A stretch of 41,285 bases of DNA from Gemmatimonadota bacterium (GCA_017881445.1 JADGQX010000009.1:1-41285), one strand, 5' to 3'; positions 7,490 through 16,500 are shown, counted from the first letter of the stretch. Made by a program: numbers and translations. The notes: a model not told the origin generated them from the sequence alone.

Positions 7490-8269
7490 GTGGAGTCTGT
7501 GGTCCAGCCGGACCCCCGCCGGAGCAGCAGCGAGCCGGTGACCGAAGAGTACCAGGCGAAGCCCACCGCCTCCCCAGCCCCCCTGTCCGCCGCCCGGTGG
7601 ACGTGGGAGTGGGCGAAGTCCATCCTCGTCGCGTTTTCCCTCTTCATTCTCATCCGTACGTTCCTTGTGGAGGCGTTCCGCATCCCAACGGGGAGCATGG
7701 AGAACACCCTGCTGGTCGGCGACTTCCTCCTTGTCAACAAAGCCGTGTACGGCGCGGAGATTCCCGGGACCGGTGTCCGGCTGCCGGCGTTCGAACAGCC
7801 ACGCCGCGGTGACATTGTCGTCTTCGTTCCGCCCCACGAGCCGGACAAGAACTATGTGAAGCGCCTCGTCGGCCTCCCCGGCGACGAGCTGGAGATGCGG
7901 CACAAGGTCCTGATCCGAAATGGCAAGCCGCTGTTCGAGCCGTACGTCATCTTCACGGACCAGAACAACGACCTCTACGTTCCGAGCATGATGTGCCAGG
8001 TGAACTACCTGGCCAGCGGAGTCGACCGGACGAGCTACAAGCCGTCCCGCGACAACTGGGGGCCCCTCGTCGTGCCGCCGGGGAAGTACTTCTTCCTGGG
8101 CGACAACCGCGACGACTCCGAGGACTCGCGCTACTGGTGTATGGCCGACCGCGGCGCGATAAGGGGTGAGCCCCTGTTCATTTATTATTCGTTCGACCCG
8201 GGCACGGTGCAGCCGGTTCCGTGGCTGTTGGACGTGCGCTGGCAGCGGATCGGCAGCACCATCCACTGA
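7490..8269 (+). CDS. lepB: Signal peptidase I
   Basis: A 259-residue type I signal peptidase, which removes signal peptides from exported proteins on the outer face of the inner membrane. One transmembrane helix (about 42-60) precedes box B, RIPTGSMENTLL, with catalytic Ser69. The catalytic Lys124 is in YVKRLVGLPGDE, and box E is GDNRDDSEDSRYW (204-216). The start is uncertain. GTG 7490 gives the longest form, but a candidate -10 box ends two bases before it. GTG 7538, with GGAG upstream, would remove 16 non-conserved residues. A TAGATT at about 8332 lies between lepB and the sigma gene, but no good -35 is visible there. Confidence 0.92.
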   Translation: MESVVQPDPRRSSSEPVTEEYQAKPTASPAPLSAARWTWEWAKSILVAFSLFILIRTFLVEAFRIPTGSMENTLLVGDFLLVNKAVYGAEIPGTGVRLPAFEQPRRGDIVVFVPPHEPDKNYVKRLVGLPGDELEMRHKVLIRNGKPLFEPYVIFTDQNNDLYVPSMMCQVNYLASGVDRTSYKPSRDNWGPLVVPPGKYFFLGDNRDDSEDSRYWCMADRGAIRGEPLFIYYSFDPGTVQPVPWLLDVRWQRIGSTIH

Positions 8270-8365
8270 CGGCGTCCTCACCCTTCGCCTCTTTTGCACT
8301 GGCAGTCAGGGCGCGTGTGGCGCCCCTTCATAGATTCGCGGGCCACGTAGCTCTGGAGCACGGCC

Positions 8366-9226
8366 ATGAGCTTCACGAGTAGCCACAAAGGCACGTACGA
8401 CGAGAGCTCCCTTGACCAGTACCTCAAGGAGATCAGCGCCTATCCGCTGCTGACCCGGGAGGACGAGGTCGAGCTGGCCGGGAGGATTCGCCAGGAGGAC
8501 GAGGCTGCGTTGGACAAGCTCGTTCGCTCCAACCTGCGCTTCGTCGTGTCGGTGGCCAAGAAATACCAGAACCAGGGCGTCGCTCTCGGCGATCTCATCA
8601 ACGAGGGCAACCTCGGCCTCATCCGCGCCGCCCACAAATTCGACGAGACCAAGGGGATCAAGTTCATCTCCTACGCAGTCTGGTGGATTCGCCAGGCGAT
8701 CCTGCAGGCCCTCGCCGAGCAGAGCCGCATCGTGCGCGTGCCTCTCAACCGCGCCGGCGCGCTCCATCGCATCGGCAAGCGCAGCTCGGTCCTGCTCCAG
8801 GAGCTCGGCCGCGAGCCGACGGTGGACGAGATCGCCGGCGAGCTCGACATCTCGCACGAGGAGGTCGAGCGCACCCTGGCCATCTCCCAGACCCACCTGT
8901 CCCTGGACGCACCGCTCTCCCCCGGAGAAGACAACCGGCTGCTCGATTACCTCGCCGACCAGTTCGCCACCGGCGCCGACGACGACACCTACGACAAGGC
9001 GCTCTCCATCACCATCGAGGAGGCGCTCGGCACGCTCAAGGAGCGTGAGGGCAAGGTGCTCCGCCTCTACTTCGGCCTGGACGGCCAGGACCCCATGACG
9101 CTGGAGGAGATCGGCTCGCTCCTGGGCATCACCCGGGAGCGCGTCCGCCAGATCAAGGAAAAGGCCCTCGTCCGGCTGCGCCACGCCTCCCGCGCCCGCT
9201 TCCTGGAGACGTTCATGAGCACGTAG
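8366..9226 (+). CDS. rpoD: Primary-type RNA polymerase sigma factor (RpoD/SigA)
   Basis: A 286-residue sigma-70 factor that carries regions 1.2 to 4 but has no region 1.1 and no long non-conserved insert. Region 1.2 is at about residues 14-45 (DQYLKEISAYPLLTREDE). Region 2 (about 48-118) includes GDLINEGNLGLIRAAHKFD and the -10-binding FISYAVWWIRQAI. Region 3 covers about 120-200. Region 4 (about 220-280) has the -35-binding helix-turn-helix LEEIGSLLGITRERVRQI. The short form is the same as that known for the primary sigma of Bacteroidetes. I infer it is the housekeeping sigma here, but a group 2 paralogue cannot be excluded. A strong terminator follows. Confidence 0.9.
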   Translation: MSFTSSHKGTYDESSLDQYLKEISAYPLLTREDEVELAGRIRQEDEAALDKLVRSNLRFVVSVAKKYQNQGVALGDLINEGNLGLIRAAHKFDETKGIKFISYAVWWIRQAILQALAEQSRIVRVPLNRAGALHRIGKRSSVLLQELGREPTVDEIAGELDISHEEVERTLAISQTHLSLDAPLSPGEDNRLLDYLADQFATGADDDTYDKALSITIEEALGTLKEREGKVLRLYFGLDGQDPMTLEEIGSLLGITRERVRQIKEKALVRLRHASRARFLETFMST

Positions 9227-9364
9227 GGGAGGCGAGGCGGAGACTGCGAGGCAGGTACGGCGAGGCTAAAAGGCTGAGAGGCAGTGAGGGCGCCCGGGCG
9301 CGGCAACGTGCCCGGGCGCTTCCGTTCGAGGGGGGGCAGCACGAGCAAGAGGGAGGCGAGGCGG
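9227..9364 (+). repeat. 14-bp direct repeat flanking the sigma-factor terminator
   Basis: GGGAGGCGAGGCGG occurs at 9227-9240, immediately after the sigma-factor stop, and again at 9351-9364. Between them are further GCGAGGC-like units and the terminator hairpin. No gene is seen in 9227-9518. Confidence 0.7.
9290..9325 (+). terminator. Terminator of the sigma-factor gene
   Basis: Perfect 10-bp arms GCGCCCGGGC (9290-9299) and GCCCGGGCGC (9310-9319) with a 10-base loop, followed by TTCCGTT. Confidence 0.7.
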
Positions 9365-9447
9365 GGAGCTCCGGCGCCTGGCGGGCGCCTCGTGTGCGGC
9401 GGGAGTCCTTCCCCATGCCCATGCTCGCCCTCGTGCTTTTCCTCGGG

Positions 9448-9476
9448 TTGACACGGGCAGGACGTTTCCCTATTCT
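9448..9476 (+). promoter_or_regulatory. Strong sigma-70-type promoter of the rplM operon
   Basis: Consensus -35 TTGACA (9448-9453), a 17-base spacer and TATTCT (9471-9476). The expected transcription start near 9483 leaves a leader of about 36 bases before the rplM ATG. This is one of the two best promoters in the window. Confidence 0.8.
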
Positions 9477-9518
9477 TCAAAGCTGTTTCCGCTGTCGCGG
9501 CTAATCATCAGGGTACGC

Positions 9519-9947
9519 ATGAAGACCTACACGCCAAAACTTGCCGAGATCGAGCGCCGCTGGTGGGTGGTCGACGCCAAGGGCAAGGTGCTGGGCCGGC
9601 TCGCGAGCGAAGTGGCGCAGATCCTTCGCGGCAAGCACAAGCCGATGTTCACGCCGCACCTGGACACGGGCGACTTCGTGGTCGTCGTGAACGCGGACAA
9701 GGTGCAGGTCACCGGCAACAAGCTGGACGGGAAGACGTATTTCCGGTACAGCGGGTACATTGGTCACGAGAAGCACATTCCCCTGCGCAAGATGCAGGAG
9801 GAGCACCCGGAGCGGGTGATCGAGCTGGCGGTGAAGGGGATGCTGCCGAAGAACAACCTGGGCCGGCTGATCCGGAAGAAGCTGAAGATTTACGCGGGAC
9901 CGACGCATCCGCACGAGGCACAGCAGCCGCAGCCACTGGAGATCTGA
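9519..9947 (+). CDS. rplM: 50S ribosomal protein L13
   Basis: At 142 residues this is the full family length. The N-terminal [29 protein letters not shown] and the central [12 protein letters not shown] are hallmarks of bacterial L13, an early-assembly protein of the large subunit. A strong promoter lies 43 bases upstream. rpsI follows after 2 bases, the usual L13-S9 pair. Confidence 0.98.
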   Translation: MKTYTPKLAEIERRWWVVDAKGKVLGRLASEVAQILRGKHKPMFTPHLDTGDFVVVVNADKVQVTGNKLDGKTYFRYSGYIGHEKHIPLRKMQEEHPERVIELAVKGMLPKNNLGRLIRKKLKIYAGPTHPHEAQQPQPLEI

Positions 9948-9949
9948 GG

Positions 9950-10348
9950 ATGGCCGAAACGCTTGAGCAGTACCACGGGCTGGGCCGACGGAAGACGAGC
10001 GTGGCGCGCGTCTGGCTTCGTCCGGGTACGGGGAAGTTCGAGATCAACGGACGGAGCCTCGGCTCGTACTTGCCGCGGTTGTCGCTGCAACAGCACGTGC
10101 AGGAGGTGCTGGTGGCGACGCAGCAGCAGGGTCGCTTCGACGTGAAGTGCAACGTGGACGGCGGCGGGACGACGGGTCAGGCGGGGGCGATCCGCATGGG
10201 GTTGTCGCGGGCGCTGCTGCAGGTGGACCCGGAGCTGCGGCGTACGCTGCGGGAGAAGGGGATGCTGACGCGGGACGCTCGGGAGGTCGAGCGGAAGAAG
10301 CCGGGACGTCCCGGCGCGCGCAAGCGGTTCCAGTTCTCCAAGCGCTGA
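9950..10348 (+). CDS. rpsI: 30S ribosomal protein S9
   Basis: A 132-residue S9. It has [19 protein letters not shown] at residues 8-26, [14 protein letters not shown] in the middle and the basic tail [17 protein letters not shown], whose last Arg reaches the P-site tRNA in known ribosomes. The ATG (9950) lies 2 bases after the rplM stop; the GAGG that serves it overlaps that stop. The two are cotranscribed, and rpsB follows after a structured gap. Confidence 0.98.
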   Translation: MAETLEQYHGLGRRKTSVARVWLRPGTGKFEINGRSLGSYLPRLSLQQHVQEVLVATQQQGRFDVKCNVDGGGTTGQAGAIRMGLSRALLQVDPELRRTLREKGMLTRDAREVERKKPGRPGARKRFQFSKR

Positions 10349-10359
10349 GCGCCTGGAGC

Positions 10360-10482
10360 GGCGCCGTCCTCCGGGGCGGCGTCGTCGCATGCGGGGCACC
10401 CGGCCCCGTGGCCGTACGCGCGGCCGAAGCCGGGGAATACGCACACCGCCGGACGCGCCGACGGGGTCCCCGCTAGACGGGG
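10360..10482 (+). promoter_or_regulatory. Structured leader before rpsB (three hairpins)
   Basis: The 193-base gap between rpsI and rpsB contains three stable helices: 10360-10383 (10 bp with two wobbles), 10404-10435 (two stacked 5-bp helices around an asymmetric internal loop) and 10468-10482 (5 bp, loop CTAGA). None has a T-run. It could be an S2-responsive leader, since rpsB-tsf is autoregulated in other bacteria, or simply a processing or weak termination region after rpsI. No promoter of good quality is visible in it. Confidence 0.4.
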
Positions 10483-10541
10483 CGGATGGCGCGGGGGAAG
10501 GCGGTGGAGGCAAAACCCGAGAAACGGACGAGCAGGACGGA

Positions 10542-11435
10542 ATGGTCGAGACCCAGGTCAAGGAGCTTCTGGAGGCCGGTGTCCACTTCGGGCACCAGGC
10601 GAGCCGCTGGAACCCGAAGATGCGCAAGTTCATCTTCGCGGAGCGCAACGGCATCCATATCATCGATCTGCAGAAGACGCTGAAGGCGCTGGAGGCGGCG
10701 CGGCAGGTGGTACGCGAGGTCACCCTGGAGGGTGAGCGCGTGCTGTTCGTCTGCACGAAGCGGCAGCTGCGGCTGGTGATCGAGTCGGAGGCGCAGCGGG
10801 CGGGAGCGTTCTTCGTGACCGAGCGCTGGCTGGGTGGGATGCTGACGAACTTCGCGACGATCAAGAAGCAGATCCGGCGGCTGAAGGACCTGGAGCGGGG
10901 GATCGAGGAAGGCTCGTACGAGTTCTACACGAAGAAGGAGCAGCTCATGCTCCAGCGGGAGCGTGACAAGCTGAACAAGTACCTGAACGGCGTGAAGGAC
11001 ATGGCGCGCCTGCCGGGTGTGCTCTTCGTGGTGGACGCGAAGAAGGAGACCATCGCGGTCAAGGAAGCGAACAACCTGGGCATTCCGGTGATCGCGATCA
11101 CGGACACGAACGCGGACCCGGACGTGATCGATTTCCCGATTCCGGGCAACGATGACGCGATCCGCTCGGTGGCGGTGATCACGGGCTCGATCTCGGATGC
11201 GGTGGAGCAGGCGCGGCGTGAGCTGCCGCCGGAGACGCGTCGCCGGGCGGACGAGGCCGAGGCGGTGACGTACTCCACCGAGACGGGGACGACGCAGGAA
11301 GCGGCCGGCGACGATCGGAAGCGGCGTCGCCCGCGGCGGAAGCGGAAGCCGCGGCCGGAGGCGATCGCCGGGCTGCGCGTCGGAGCCGAGGGCGCAGAGG
11401 TGCCGGCGCCGGCCCCGGAGACGGAGCAGGCGTAG
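10542..11435 (+). CDS. rpsB: 30S ribosomal protein S2
   Basis: A 297-residue S2. The conserved start [20 protein letters not shown] and the IVIDAKKE-like [31 protein letters not shown] block are clear. A charged C-terminal extension of about 60 residues includes [14 protein letters not shown]. That makes it longer than the roughly 240-residue E. coli protein. The frame is open 51 codons upstream, but homology begins at ATG 10542, which has AGGA upstream, so I start it there. S2 binds late in small-subunit assembly and recruits S1 in many bacteria. Confidence 0.97.
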   Translation: MVETQVKELLEAGVHFGHQASRWNPKMRKFIFAERNGIHIIDLQKTLKALEAARQVVREVTLEGERVLFVCTKRQLRLVIESEAQRAGAFFVTERWLGGMLTNFATIKKQIRRLKDLERGIEEGSYEFYTKKEQLMLQRERDKLNKYLNGVKDMARLPGVLFVVDAKKETIAVKEANNLGIPVIAITDTNADPDVIDFPIPGNDDAIRSVAVITGSISDAVEQARRELPPETRRRADEAEAVTYSTETGTTQEAAGDDRKRRRPRRKRKPRPEAIAGLRVGAEGAEVPAPAPETEQA

Positions 11436-11473
11436 CCCGCCGCCCGGGCTTCGGAACGCTCAGCGCATGGAGA

Positions 11474-11515
11474 GGCGCTGCAGCGCTGCAGCCCTGCAGC
11501 CTGCGGCGCCTTTTT
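11474..11515 (+). terminator. Intrinsic terminator/attenuator between rpsB and tsf
   Basis: A 10-bp stem (11474-11483 with 11501-11510, one wobble) is followed directly by TTTTT. Its loop is CTGCAG-rich. It would end or reduce rpsB transcripts before tsf, so tsf is either expressed by readthrough or from a promoter that I do not see. Confidence 0.75.
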
Positions 11516-11588
11516 CGTGGGTGGTCCGGGCGACGACGTGGAGGGGCGGGATCCGGCGGACCGCGGGTTCCGGGCCAGGCAATCATTT

Positions 11589-11624
11589 TCGGATTCGGAT
11601 GCGGAGTCGGATTCGGATTCGGTT
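11589..11624 (+). repeat. Six-unit hexamer repeat (TCGGAT) in the tsf leader
   Basis: Six consecutive 6-base units with consensus TCGGAT (units 3 and 6 diverge) end 21 bases before the tsf ATG. It is probably slippage-derived, and one of several hexamer arrays in this window. Confidence 0.75.
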
Positions 11625-11645
11625 CAACACCCTGGAGAGGGACTC

Positions 11646-12245
11646 ATGGCGATCAGCGCAAGCGATGTGAAGGAGCTCCGCGAGCGGACCGGCGCGGGCA
11701 TGATGGAGTGCAAGAGGGCGCTGGAGGAGGCGAAGGGCGAGATGGAGACGGCCATCGACATCCTGCGGGCCAAAGGTGCGGCCAAGGCGGCGAAGCGGGC
11801 GGACCGCGAGACGCGCGAGGGTGCCATAGGCAGCTACATCCACATGGGCGGCAAGATCGGCGTGCTGGTGGAGCTGAACTGCGAGACGGACTTCGTGGCG
11901 CGGACAGAGGATTTCCGCGGGCTGGTGAAGGACATCGCCATGCACATCGCGGCGGCGAATCCGCTGGCGGTGGCGCCGGAGGACATCCCGGCGGAGCTCG
12001 TGGAACGGGAGCGGGCGGTGTTCGTGGAGCAGGTGAAGAACGAGGGCAAGCCGGAAAAGATCTGGGACAAGATCATCGAGGGCAAGCTGCGCAAGTTCTA
12101 TCAGGACAACGCGCTGGTGGACCAGATCTACGTGAAGGACCCGGAGGGCAAGCAGACGGTGGGGCAGTTGATCACGCAGGTCTCCGCCAAGACGGGCGAG
12201 CGGATGCAGATCCGCCGCTTCGTCCGCTTCGCGCTGGGCGAGTAA
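11646..12245 (+). CDS. tsf: Translation elongation factor Ts
   Basis: This 199-residue EF-Ts is a nucleotide exchange factor that reloads EF-Tu with GTP. The N-terminal UBA-like motif ([22 protein letters not shown]) is followed by the core [26 protein letters not shown]. It is the short form with one dimerisation-domain repeat, as in several non-proteobacterial phyla, whereas E. coli has about 283 residues. The ATG at 11646 has GGAGAGGGAC upstream. The open frame before it corresponds to the hexamer repeat and is not part of the protein. Confidence 0.96.
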   Translation: MAISASDVKELRERTGAGMMECKRALEEAKGEMETAIDILRAKGAAKAAKRADRETREGAIGSYIHMGGKIGVLVELNCETDFVARTEDFRGLVKDIAMHIAAANPLAVAPEDIPAELVERERAVFVEQVKNEGKPEKIWDKIIEGKLRKFYQDNALVDQIYVKDPEGKQTVGQLITQVSAKTGERMQIRRFVRFALGE

Positions 12246-12254
12246 GTGCTCCGA

Positions 12255-12286
12255 CGCCCGCTCCGGAAGGCCGGGGCGGGCGCTTT
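12255..12286 (+). terminator. Hairpin after tsf
   Basis: A 12-bp stem CGCCCGCTCCGG / CCGGGGCGGGCG (one G-T wobble) with loop AAGG, followed by CTTTCG. pyrH starts 67 bases later, so this may attenuate rather than fully terminate. Confidence 0.6.
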
Positions 12287-12352
12287 CGCGTGGGGGTGCC
12301 GTGGCGCCGAGGGCGCCGGGCCGCCGCCGCACGGCAACCAGCGGAGGAGATC

Positions 12353-13072
12353 GTGACCACGGACGAGTTGAAGTACCGCAGGGTGCTGCTGAAGCTGAGC
12401 GGCGAAGCGCTGGCGGGGGAGCAGGGGTTCGGCATCGCGCCGCCCGTAGTGGAGCGCCTGGCGGACGAGGTCAAGCACGTGCAGGAGCTGGGTGTGGCGC
12501 TGGGGCTGGTGATCGGCGGGGGCAACATCGTGCGCGGCTCGCAAGCCAGCCAGCAGGGGATCGACCGCGTGAGCGCGGACTACATGGGCATGCTGGCGAC
12601 GGTGATCAACGCGCTGGCGCTGCAGGACATGCTGGAGCGCAAGGGCGTGGACACGCGGGTCATGAGCGCGATCCGAATGGAGGCGCTAGCGGAGCCCTAC
12701 ATCCGGCGCCGGGCGCTGCGGCACCTGGAAAAGGGTCGGGTGGTGATCTTCGCGGGCGGGACGGGCAACCCCTACTTCTCGACCGACACGGCGGCGGTGC
12801 TGCGGGGCGTGGAGATGCACGCCGACGTGATCATGAAGGCGACGAAGGTGGAGGGCGTGTACACGGCGGATCCGCACAAGGACCCGACGGCGACGTTCCT
12901 GTCGGAGGTCTCCTACATGGAGGCGCTGACGCAGGAGCTGGGGGTCATGGATGCGGCGGCGATCTCGCTGTGCAAGGAGAACAACCTTCCCATCGTGGTG
13001 CTGAACATCCAGCGAGCGGGAGCGGTGGCTGCGGTGCTGCGCGGGGAACGGGTGGGTACGCTGGTCTCCTGA
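12353..13072 (+). CDS. pyrH: UMP kinase
   Basis: A 239-residue bacterial UMP kinase of the amino-acid-kinase fold, which phosphorylates UMP to UDP for nucleotide synthesis. The N-terminal [13 protein letters not shown], the glycine loop [12 protein letters not shown] and the [13 protein letters not shown] segment are diagnostic. The GTG start at 12353 is preceded by GGAGGAGATC. It follows tsf, the common tsf-pyrH-frr order. Confidence 0.97.
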   Translation: MTTDELKYRRVLLKLSGEALAGEQGFGIAPPVVERLADEVKHVQELGVALGLVIGGGNIVRGSQASQQGIDRVSADYMGMLATVINALALQDMLERKGVDTRVMSAIRMEALAEPYIRRRALRHLEKGRVVIFAGGTGNPYFSTDTAAVLRGVEMHADVIMKATKVEGVYTADPHKDPTATFLSEVSYMEALTQELGVMDAAAISLCKENNLPIVVLNIQRAGAVAAVLRGERVGTLVS

Positions 13073-13126
13073 CTGGACGCGCCTTATTATCCGACTCTCT
13101 GCAACGGCCGACAACGGGGAGGCACG

Positions 13127-13678
13127 ATGCCGTCGATCTCTCAAGCGCGCGAGCACATGGACAAGGCGCTCGACGCCATGCGGCGGGAGTTCACCACGGT
13201 GCGGACGGGGAAGGCCTCGCCGGCACTGCTGGACACGGTTCGGGTGGATGCCTACGGCTCCAAGATGCCGCTGAACCAGGTGGCCAACGTCAGTGCGCCG
13301 GAGCCGCGGCTGCTGATCGTGCAGCCGTGGGACAAGGGGCTGATGACTGCGGTGGAGAAGGCGATCAAGTCGGCGGAGCTGGGGCTGAACCCGTCCAGCG
13401 ACGGCAACATCCTACGGGTGCCGATCCCGGCGCTGACGGAGGAGCGGCGTAAGGAGATGGTGAAGACGCTGCACAGGATGGCGGAGGAGGGTCGGGTCGC
13501 GGTCCGGCACGCGCGGCAGGAGGCCAACAAGGACCTCAAGCGGCGCGAAACGGAAGGTGAGATCAGCGAGGACGACGCGCGCCGCGAGATGGAGCAGGTG
13601 CAGAAGCTGACGGACGACTACATCCACAAAGTCGAGCAGCTGGTGAAGGCGAGAGAAGCCGAAGTGATGGAGGTCTGA
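13127..13678 (+). CDS. frr: Ribosome recycling factor
   Basis: A 183-residue ribosome recycling factor that splits post-termination ribosomes together with EF-G. Conserved segments are EFTTVRTGKASPALLD near residues 22-37, LNPSSDGNILRVPIPALTEERR in the middle and a C-terminal helix. GGGGAGG precedes the ATG. uppS starts 8 bases downstream. Confidence 0.98.
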   Translation: MPSISQAREHMDKALDAMRREFTTVRTGKASPALLDTVRVDAYGSKMPLNQVANVSAPEPRLLIVQPWDKGLMTAVEKAIKSAELGLNPSSDGNILRVPIPALTEERRKEMVKTLHRMAEEGRVAVRHARQEANKDLKRRETEGEISEDDARREMEQVQKLTDDYIHKVEQLVKAREAEVMEV

Positions 13679-13686
13679 GCGCGCGG

Positions 13687-14430
13687 ATGTCGTCGGAGCT
13701 TCTCCAGCAGATTCGCGAGGGCGGCCGCGTGCCGGGGCACGTGGCCGTCATCATGGATGGCAACGGCCGCTGGGCGAAGGGTCGGGGCCTACCGCGCTAC
13801 CGTGGCCACGCCGCGGGCATGGACTCGGTGCGGGAGGTGATCGAGGGCGCGATCGAGGCAGGCGTGCGGGTGCTGACGCTGTTCGCGTTCTCGCAGGAGA
13901 ACTGGAACCGACCGGAGCGCGAGGTCAACGCGCTCATGAAGCTGCTGCAGCTGTACGTCACGCGGGAGCGCAACGAGCTGGTGCGCCAGGGCGTGGAAGT
14001 GCACGTGCACGGCGACACGGACCGGCTGGCGGCGGGGCCGCGTCGGGCGATCGAGGCGATCCAGGCCGCGACGGTCGGCGGTCAGGTGCTGCACCTGAAC
14101 CTGATGATCAGCTACGGCGGGCGCGCGGAGCTGGTGCGTGCGGCGCGCCGGCTGGCGGAGCGGGTGCGCGCCGGCGAGCTGGACCCCGGCGACATCGACG
14201 AAACGGCGCTCGCGGACGAGCTGTACACCGCCGGGCTGCCCGACCCCGACCTGCTGATCCGCACCTCCGGCGAGCAGCGCGTGAGCAACTTCATGCTGTG
14301 GCAGGTGGCCTACACCGAGCTGTACATCACACCGCTGCTCTGGCCGGAGTTCCGCCGGGAGCATCTCTTCGAAGCGATCTGCGATTACCAGGGGCGGGAG
14401 CGCCGCTTCGGCCGGGTCACCGCCGTCTGA
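13687..14430 (+). CDS. uppS: Isoprenyl transferase (undecaprenyl diphosphate synthase)
   Basis: A 247-residue cis-prenyltransferase that makes the C55 lipid carrier for peptidoglycan and other surface polymers. The diphosphate-binding Asp24 sits in VAVIMDGNGRWA, and the catalytic FAFSQENWNRP segment and C-terminal DLLIRTSGEQRVSNFMLWQ are present. It lies between frr and cdsA (1-base gap), so translation and lipid-envelope genes share one transcript. Confidence 0.97.
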   Translation: MSSELLQQIREGGRVPGHVAVIMDGNGRWAKGRGLPRYRGHAAGMDSVREVIEGAIEAGVRVLTLFAFSQENWNRPEREVNALMKLLQLYVTRERNELVRQGVEVHVHGDTDRLAAGPRRAIEAIQAATVGGQVLHLNLMISYGGRAELVRAARRLAERVRAGELDPGDIDETALADELYTAGLPDPDLLIRTSGEQRVSNFMLWQVAYTELYITPLLWPEFRREHLFEAICDYQGRERRFGRVTAV

Positions 14431-14431
14431 C

Positions 14432-15361
14432 ATGGCGGCAAGCAACCTGGCCCAGCGCGTGGCCGTGGCGGCCGTGGGGATCCCGGTTGCCGTGGCCCTG
14501 GTGTATGCCGGCGGCTGGGCGCTGGGCGCGCTGCTGGCGCTGGCCGCCGCGGGCGCGGCGCTGGAGCTGTACCGCATGTCCGCCCTGCAGGGGGCGCGGC
14601 CCTTCGCGCTACCCGGCGCGGTGCTGGCCGCGGGGCTGGTGCTGATGGCCGTGGTTCGTCCGGCCCCGGCGGCGGCCGCGCCGGGGCAGTGGGCGCTGGT
14701 CATTGCGGCCACCCTGGCGTTCTCGGCCGCGGCCATCTGGTCGCGGGGCGTGGACGAGCTGCCCCTCGAGGCTGTCGCGGTCACGCTGGCGGGCGCGCTG
14801 CTCACGGGCGGGACGCTGGCCTACGGACTGTTCCTGCGGGAGATGCCTGTGCCGAGGCTGATCGACGTCGCCGGCCTGGCCGGTGGGGCGAATCCGCTCG
14901 CGCGGCACCCGTGGGCCGGTCCGGCGCTGGTCTTCTTCCCGGTGGCACTCACCTGGGTCAACGACGCGGCCGCCTTCTTCGCGGGGCGGGCCTGGGGCCG
15001 CCGCAAGCTGATTCCCGGGGTCAGCCCGGGGAAGACGGTGGTGGGCGCCGTGGCCGGCTTCGTGGCCGCGGTGGTGGCCGGCGGCTTGTGCGCGGCCTAC
15101 GTGTTCGGAGGCTGGCTGGGGATTCCGTTCCCCGTGCTGGCGGGTGCGGTCGGTGCGGCGCTGGTCTCGGTGGCGGCGCAGGTGGGCGACCTTGTGGAAT
15201 CGCTGTTCAAGCGGGAGGCCGGCGTGAAGGACTCCGGGAAGCTGCTGCCGGGACATGGCGGCATCTTCGACCGGGTGGACGCCCTGCTCTTTACCATCCC
15301 ACTGGCCTACTGGTTCCTGCGCGTGGCCATGCCGCTGCTGGGAGGTCCGGGGTGGCGCTAG
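14432..15361 (+). CDS. cdsA: Phosphatidate cytidylyltransferase
   Basis: This 309-residue multi-pass membrane enzyme makes CDP-diacylglycerol from phosphatidate and CTP. It has about eight hydrophobic segments. The C-terminal CDS signature is intact: SLFKREAGVKDSGKLLPGHGGIFDRVDALLF (split here as SLFKREAGVKDSGK and LLPGHGGIFDRVDAL). NDAAAFFAGRAWGRRK in the middle is also conserved. The gene overlaps dxr by 10 bases. Confidence 0.96.
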   Translation: MAASNLAQRVAVAAVGIPVAVALVYAGGWALGALLALAAAGAALELYRMSALQGARPFALPGAVLAAGLVLMAVVRPAPAAAAPGQWALVIAATLAFSAAAIWSRGVDELPLEAVAVTLAGALLTGGTLAYGLFLREMPVPRLIDVAGLAGGANPLARHPWAGPALVFFPVALTWVNDAAAFFAGRAWGRRKLIPGVSPGKTVVGAVAGFVAAVVAGGLCAAYVFGGWLGIPFPVLAGAVGAALVSVAAQVGDLVESLFKREAGVKDSGKLLPGHGGIFDRVDALLFTIPLAYWFLRVAMPLLGGPGWR

Positions 15362-16500
15362 GCGTCGCGATCCTGGGCTCGACCGGGTCCATCGGTCGCA
15401 GCGCCCTGGCCGTGCTGGAACGCCACCGCGACCGGTTCCGCGTGGTTGCGCTGGCGGCGCACCGCAATGCGGAGCTGCTGGCGGAGCAGGCGGCGCGACA
15501 CGGAGCGGGGCTGGCGGTGCTGGCGGAGGCGCAGGTCGCGCGACCGGGCGGGTACAGCGGCGAGTGGGGGTGCGGCCGCGATGCGCTGCTGGCCGCGGCC
15601 CGGCACCCGGATGCGGACATCGTACTGAACGCGGTGGTGGGCGCGGCCGGGCTCGAGGCCACCCTGGCCGCCCTGGAAGCGGGCAAGCGGCTGGCGCTGG
15701 CCAACAAGGAGTCGCTGGTCGCGGGCGGGCCGCTGGTGCTGGAGGCGCTCCGGCGCGGCGGCGGCGAGCTGGTCCCCATCGACAGCGAGCACAGCGCCAT
15801 CCTGCAGTGCCTGGGCAGCGTGCGGGGCGCCGACGTGCGCCGCCTCATCCTGACCGCCTCCGGCGGGCCTTTCCGTGGCTGGACCGTGGCCGCCCTCGAC
15901 CGCGCCACCCCCGCCGCCGCGCTGCGGCACCCGACCTGGTCCATGGGCCCCAAGATCACGGTGGACTCCGCCACGCTGGCCAACAAGGCGCTGGAGGTGA
16001 TCGAAGCGCATTTTCTTTTCGCCGTCGCCTACGATGCCATCGAGGTGGTCGTGCACCCGCAGTCCATCATCCACTCGATGGTGGAGTTCGCCGATGGGTC
16101 GGTCATGGCGCAGATGGGGTTCCCCACCATGGAGCTGCCGATCCTCTACGCCCTCACCTATCCGGAGCGGGTGCCGGACGACGGCATCCCGGCCTGGAAC
16201 CCCGTGGCGGCGCGCGAGCTTACGTTCGAGGCCGTGGACGTGGTGGGCTTTCCGATGCTGGGGCTGGGTGTGCAGGCGGGGCGCGCGGGGGGGACTGCGC
16301 CCGCTATCTTCAACGCGGCCAACGAGATCGCAGTAGCGGGCTTCCTGGCCGGAAACTTGCCTTTCCGCGCGATTCCGACGGTGGTCGAGGCCGCGCTGGC
16401 GGAGCAGCCGGTCGTACCGGTGGACTCCCTCGACACCGTGATGGAGGCGGACCGGCGCGCGCGCGCGGCGGCCCGCGGGAGACTCGATAGACCATGCTGA
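15352..16500 (+). CDS. dxr: 1-deoxy-D-xylulose 5-phosphate reductoisomerase
   Basis: A 382-residue enzyme of the non-mevalonate isoprenoid pathway, converting DXP to MEP with NADPH. The dinucleotide loop GSTGSIG is at residues 9-15. Metal and substrate motifs ALANKESLV, DSEHSA and SMGPKITVDSATLANKALE are all present. The start is GTG 15352, inside the cdsA end. It supplies precursors for uppS two genes upstream. Its end overlaps rseP by 7 bases. Confidence 0.97.
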   Translation: MALGVAILGSTGSIGRSALAVLERHRDRFRVVALAAHRNAELLAEQAARHGAGLAVLAEAQVARPGGYSGEWGCGRDALLAAARHPDADIVLNAVVGAAGLEATLAALEAGKRLALANKESLVAGGPLVLEALRRGGGELVPIDSEHSAILQCLGSVRGADVRRLILTASGGPFRGWTVAALDRATPAAALRHPTWSMGPKITVDSATLANKALEVIEAHFLFAVAYDAIEVVVHPQSIIHSMVEFADGSVMAQMGFPTMELPILYALTYPERVPDDGIPAWNPVAARELTFEAVDVVGFPMLGLGVQAGRAGGTAPAIFNAANEIAVAGFLAGNLPFRAIPTVVEAALAEQPVVPVDSLDTVMEADRRARAAARGRLDRPC

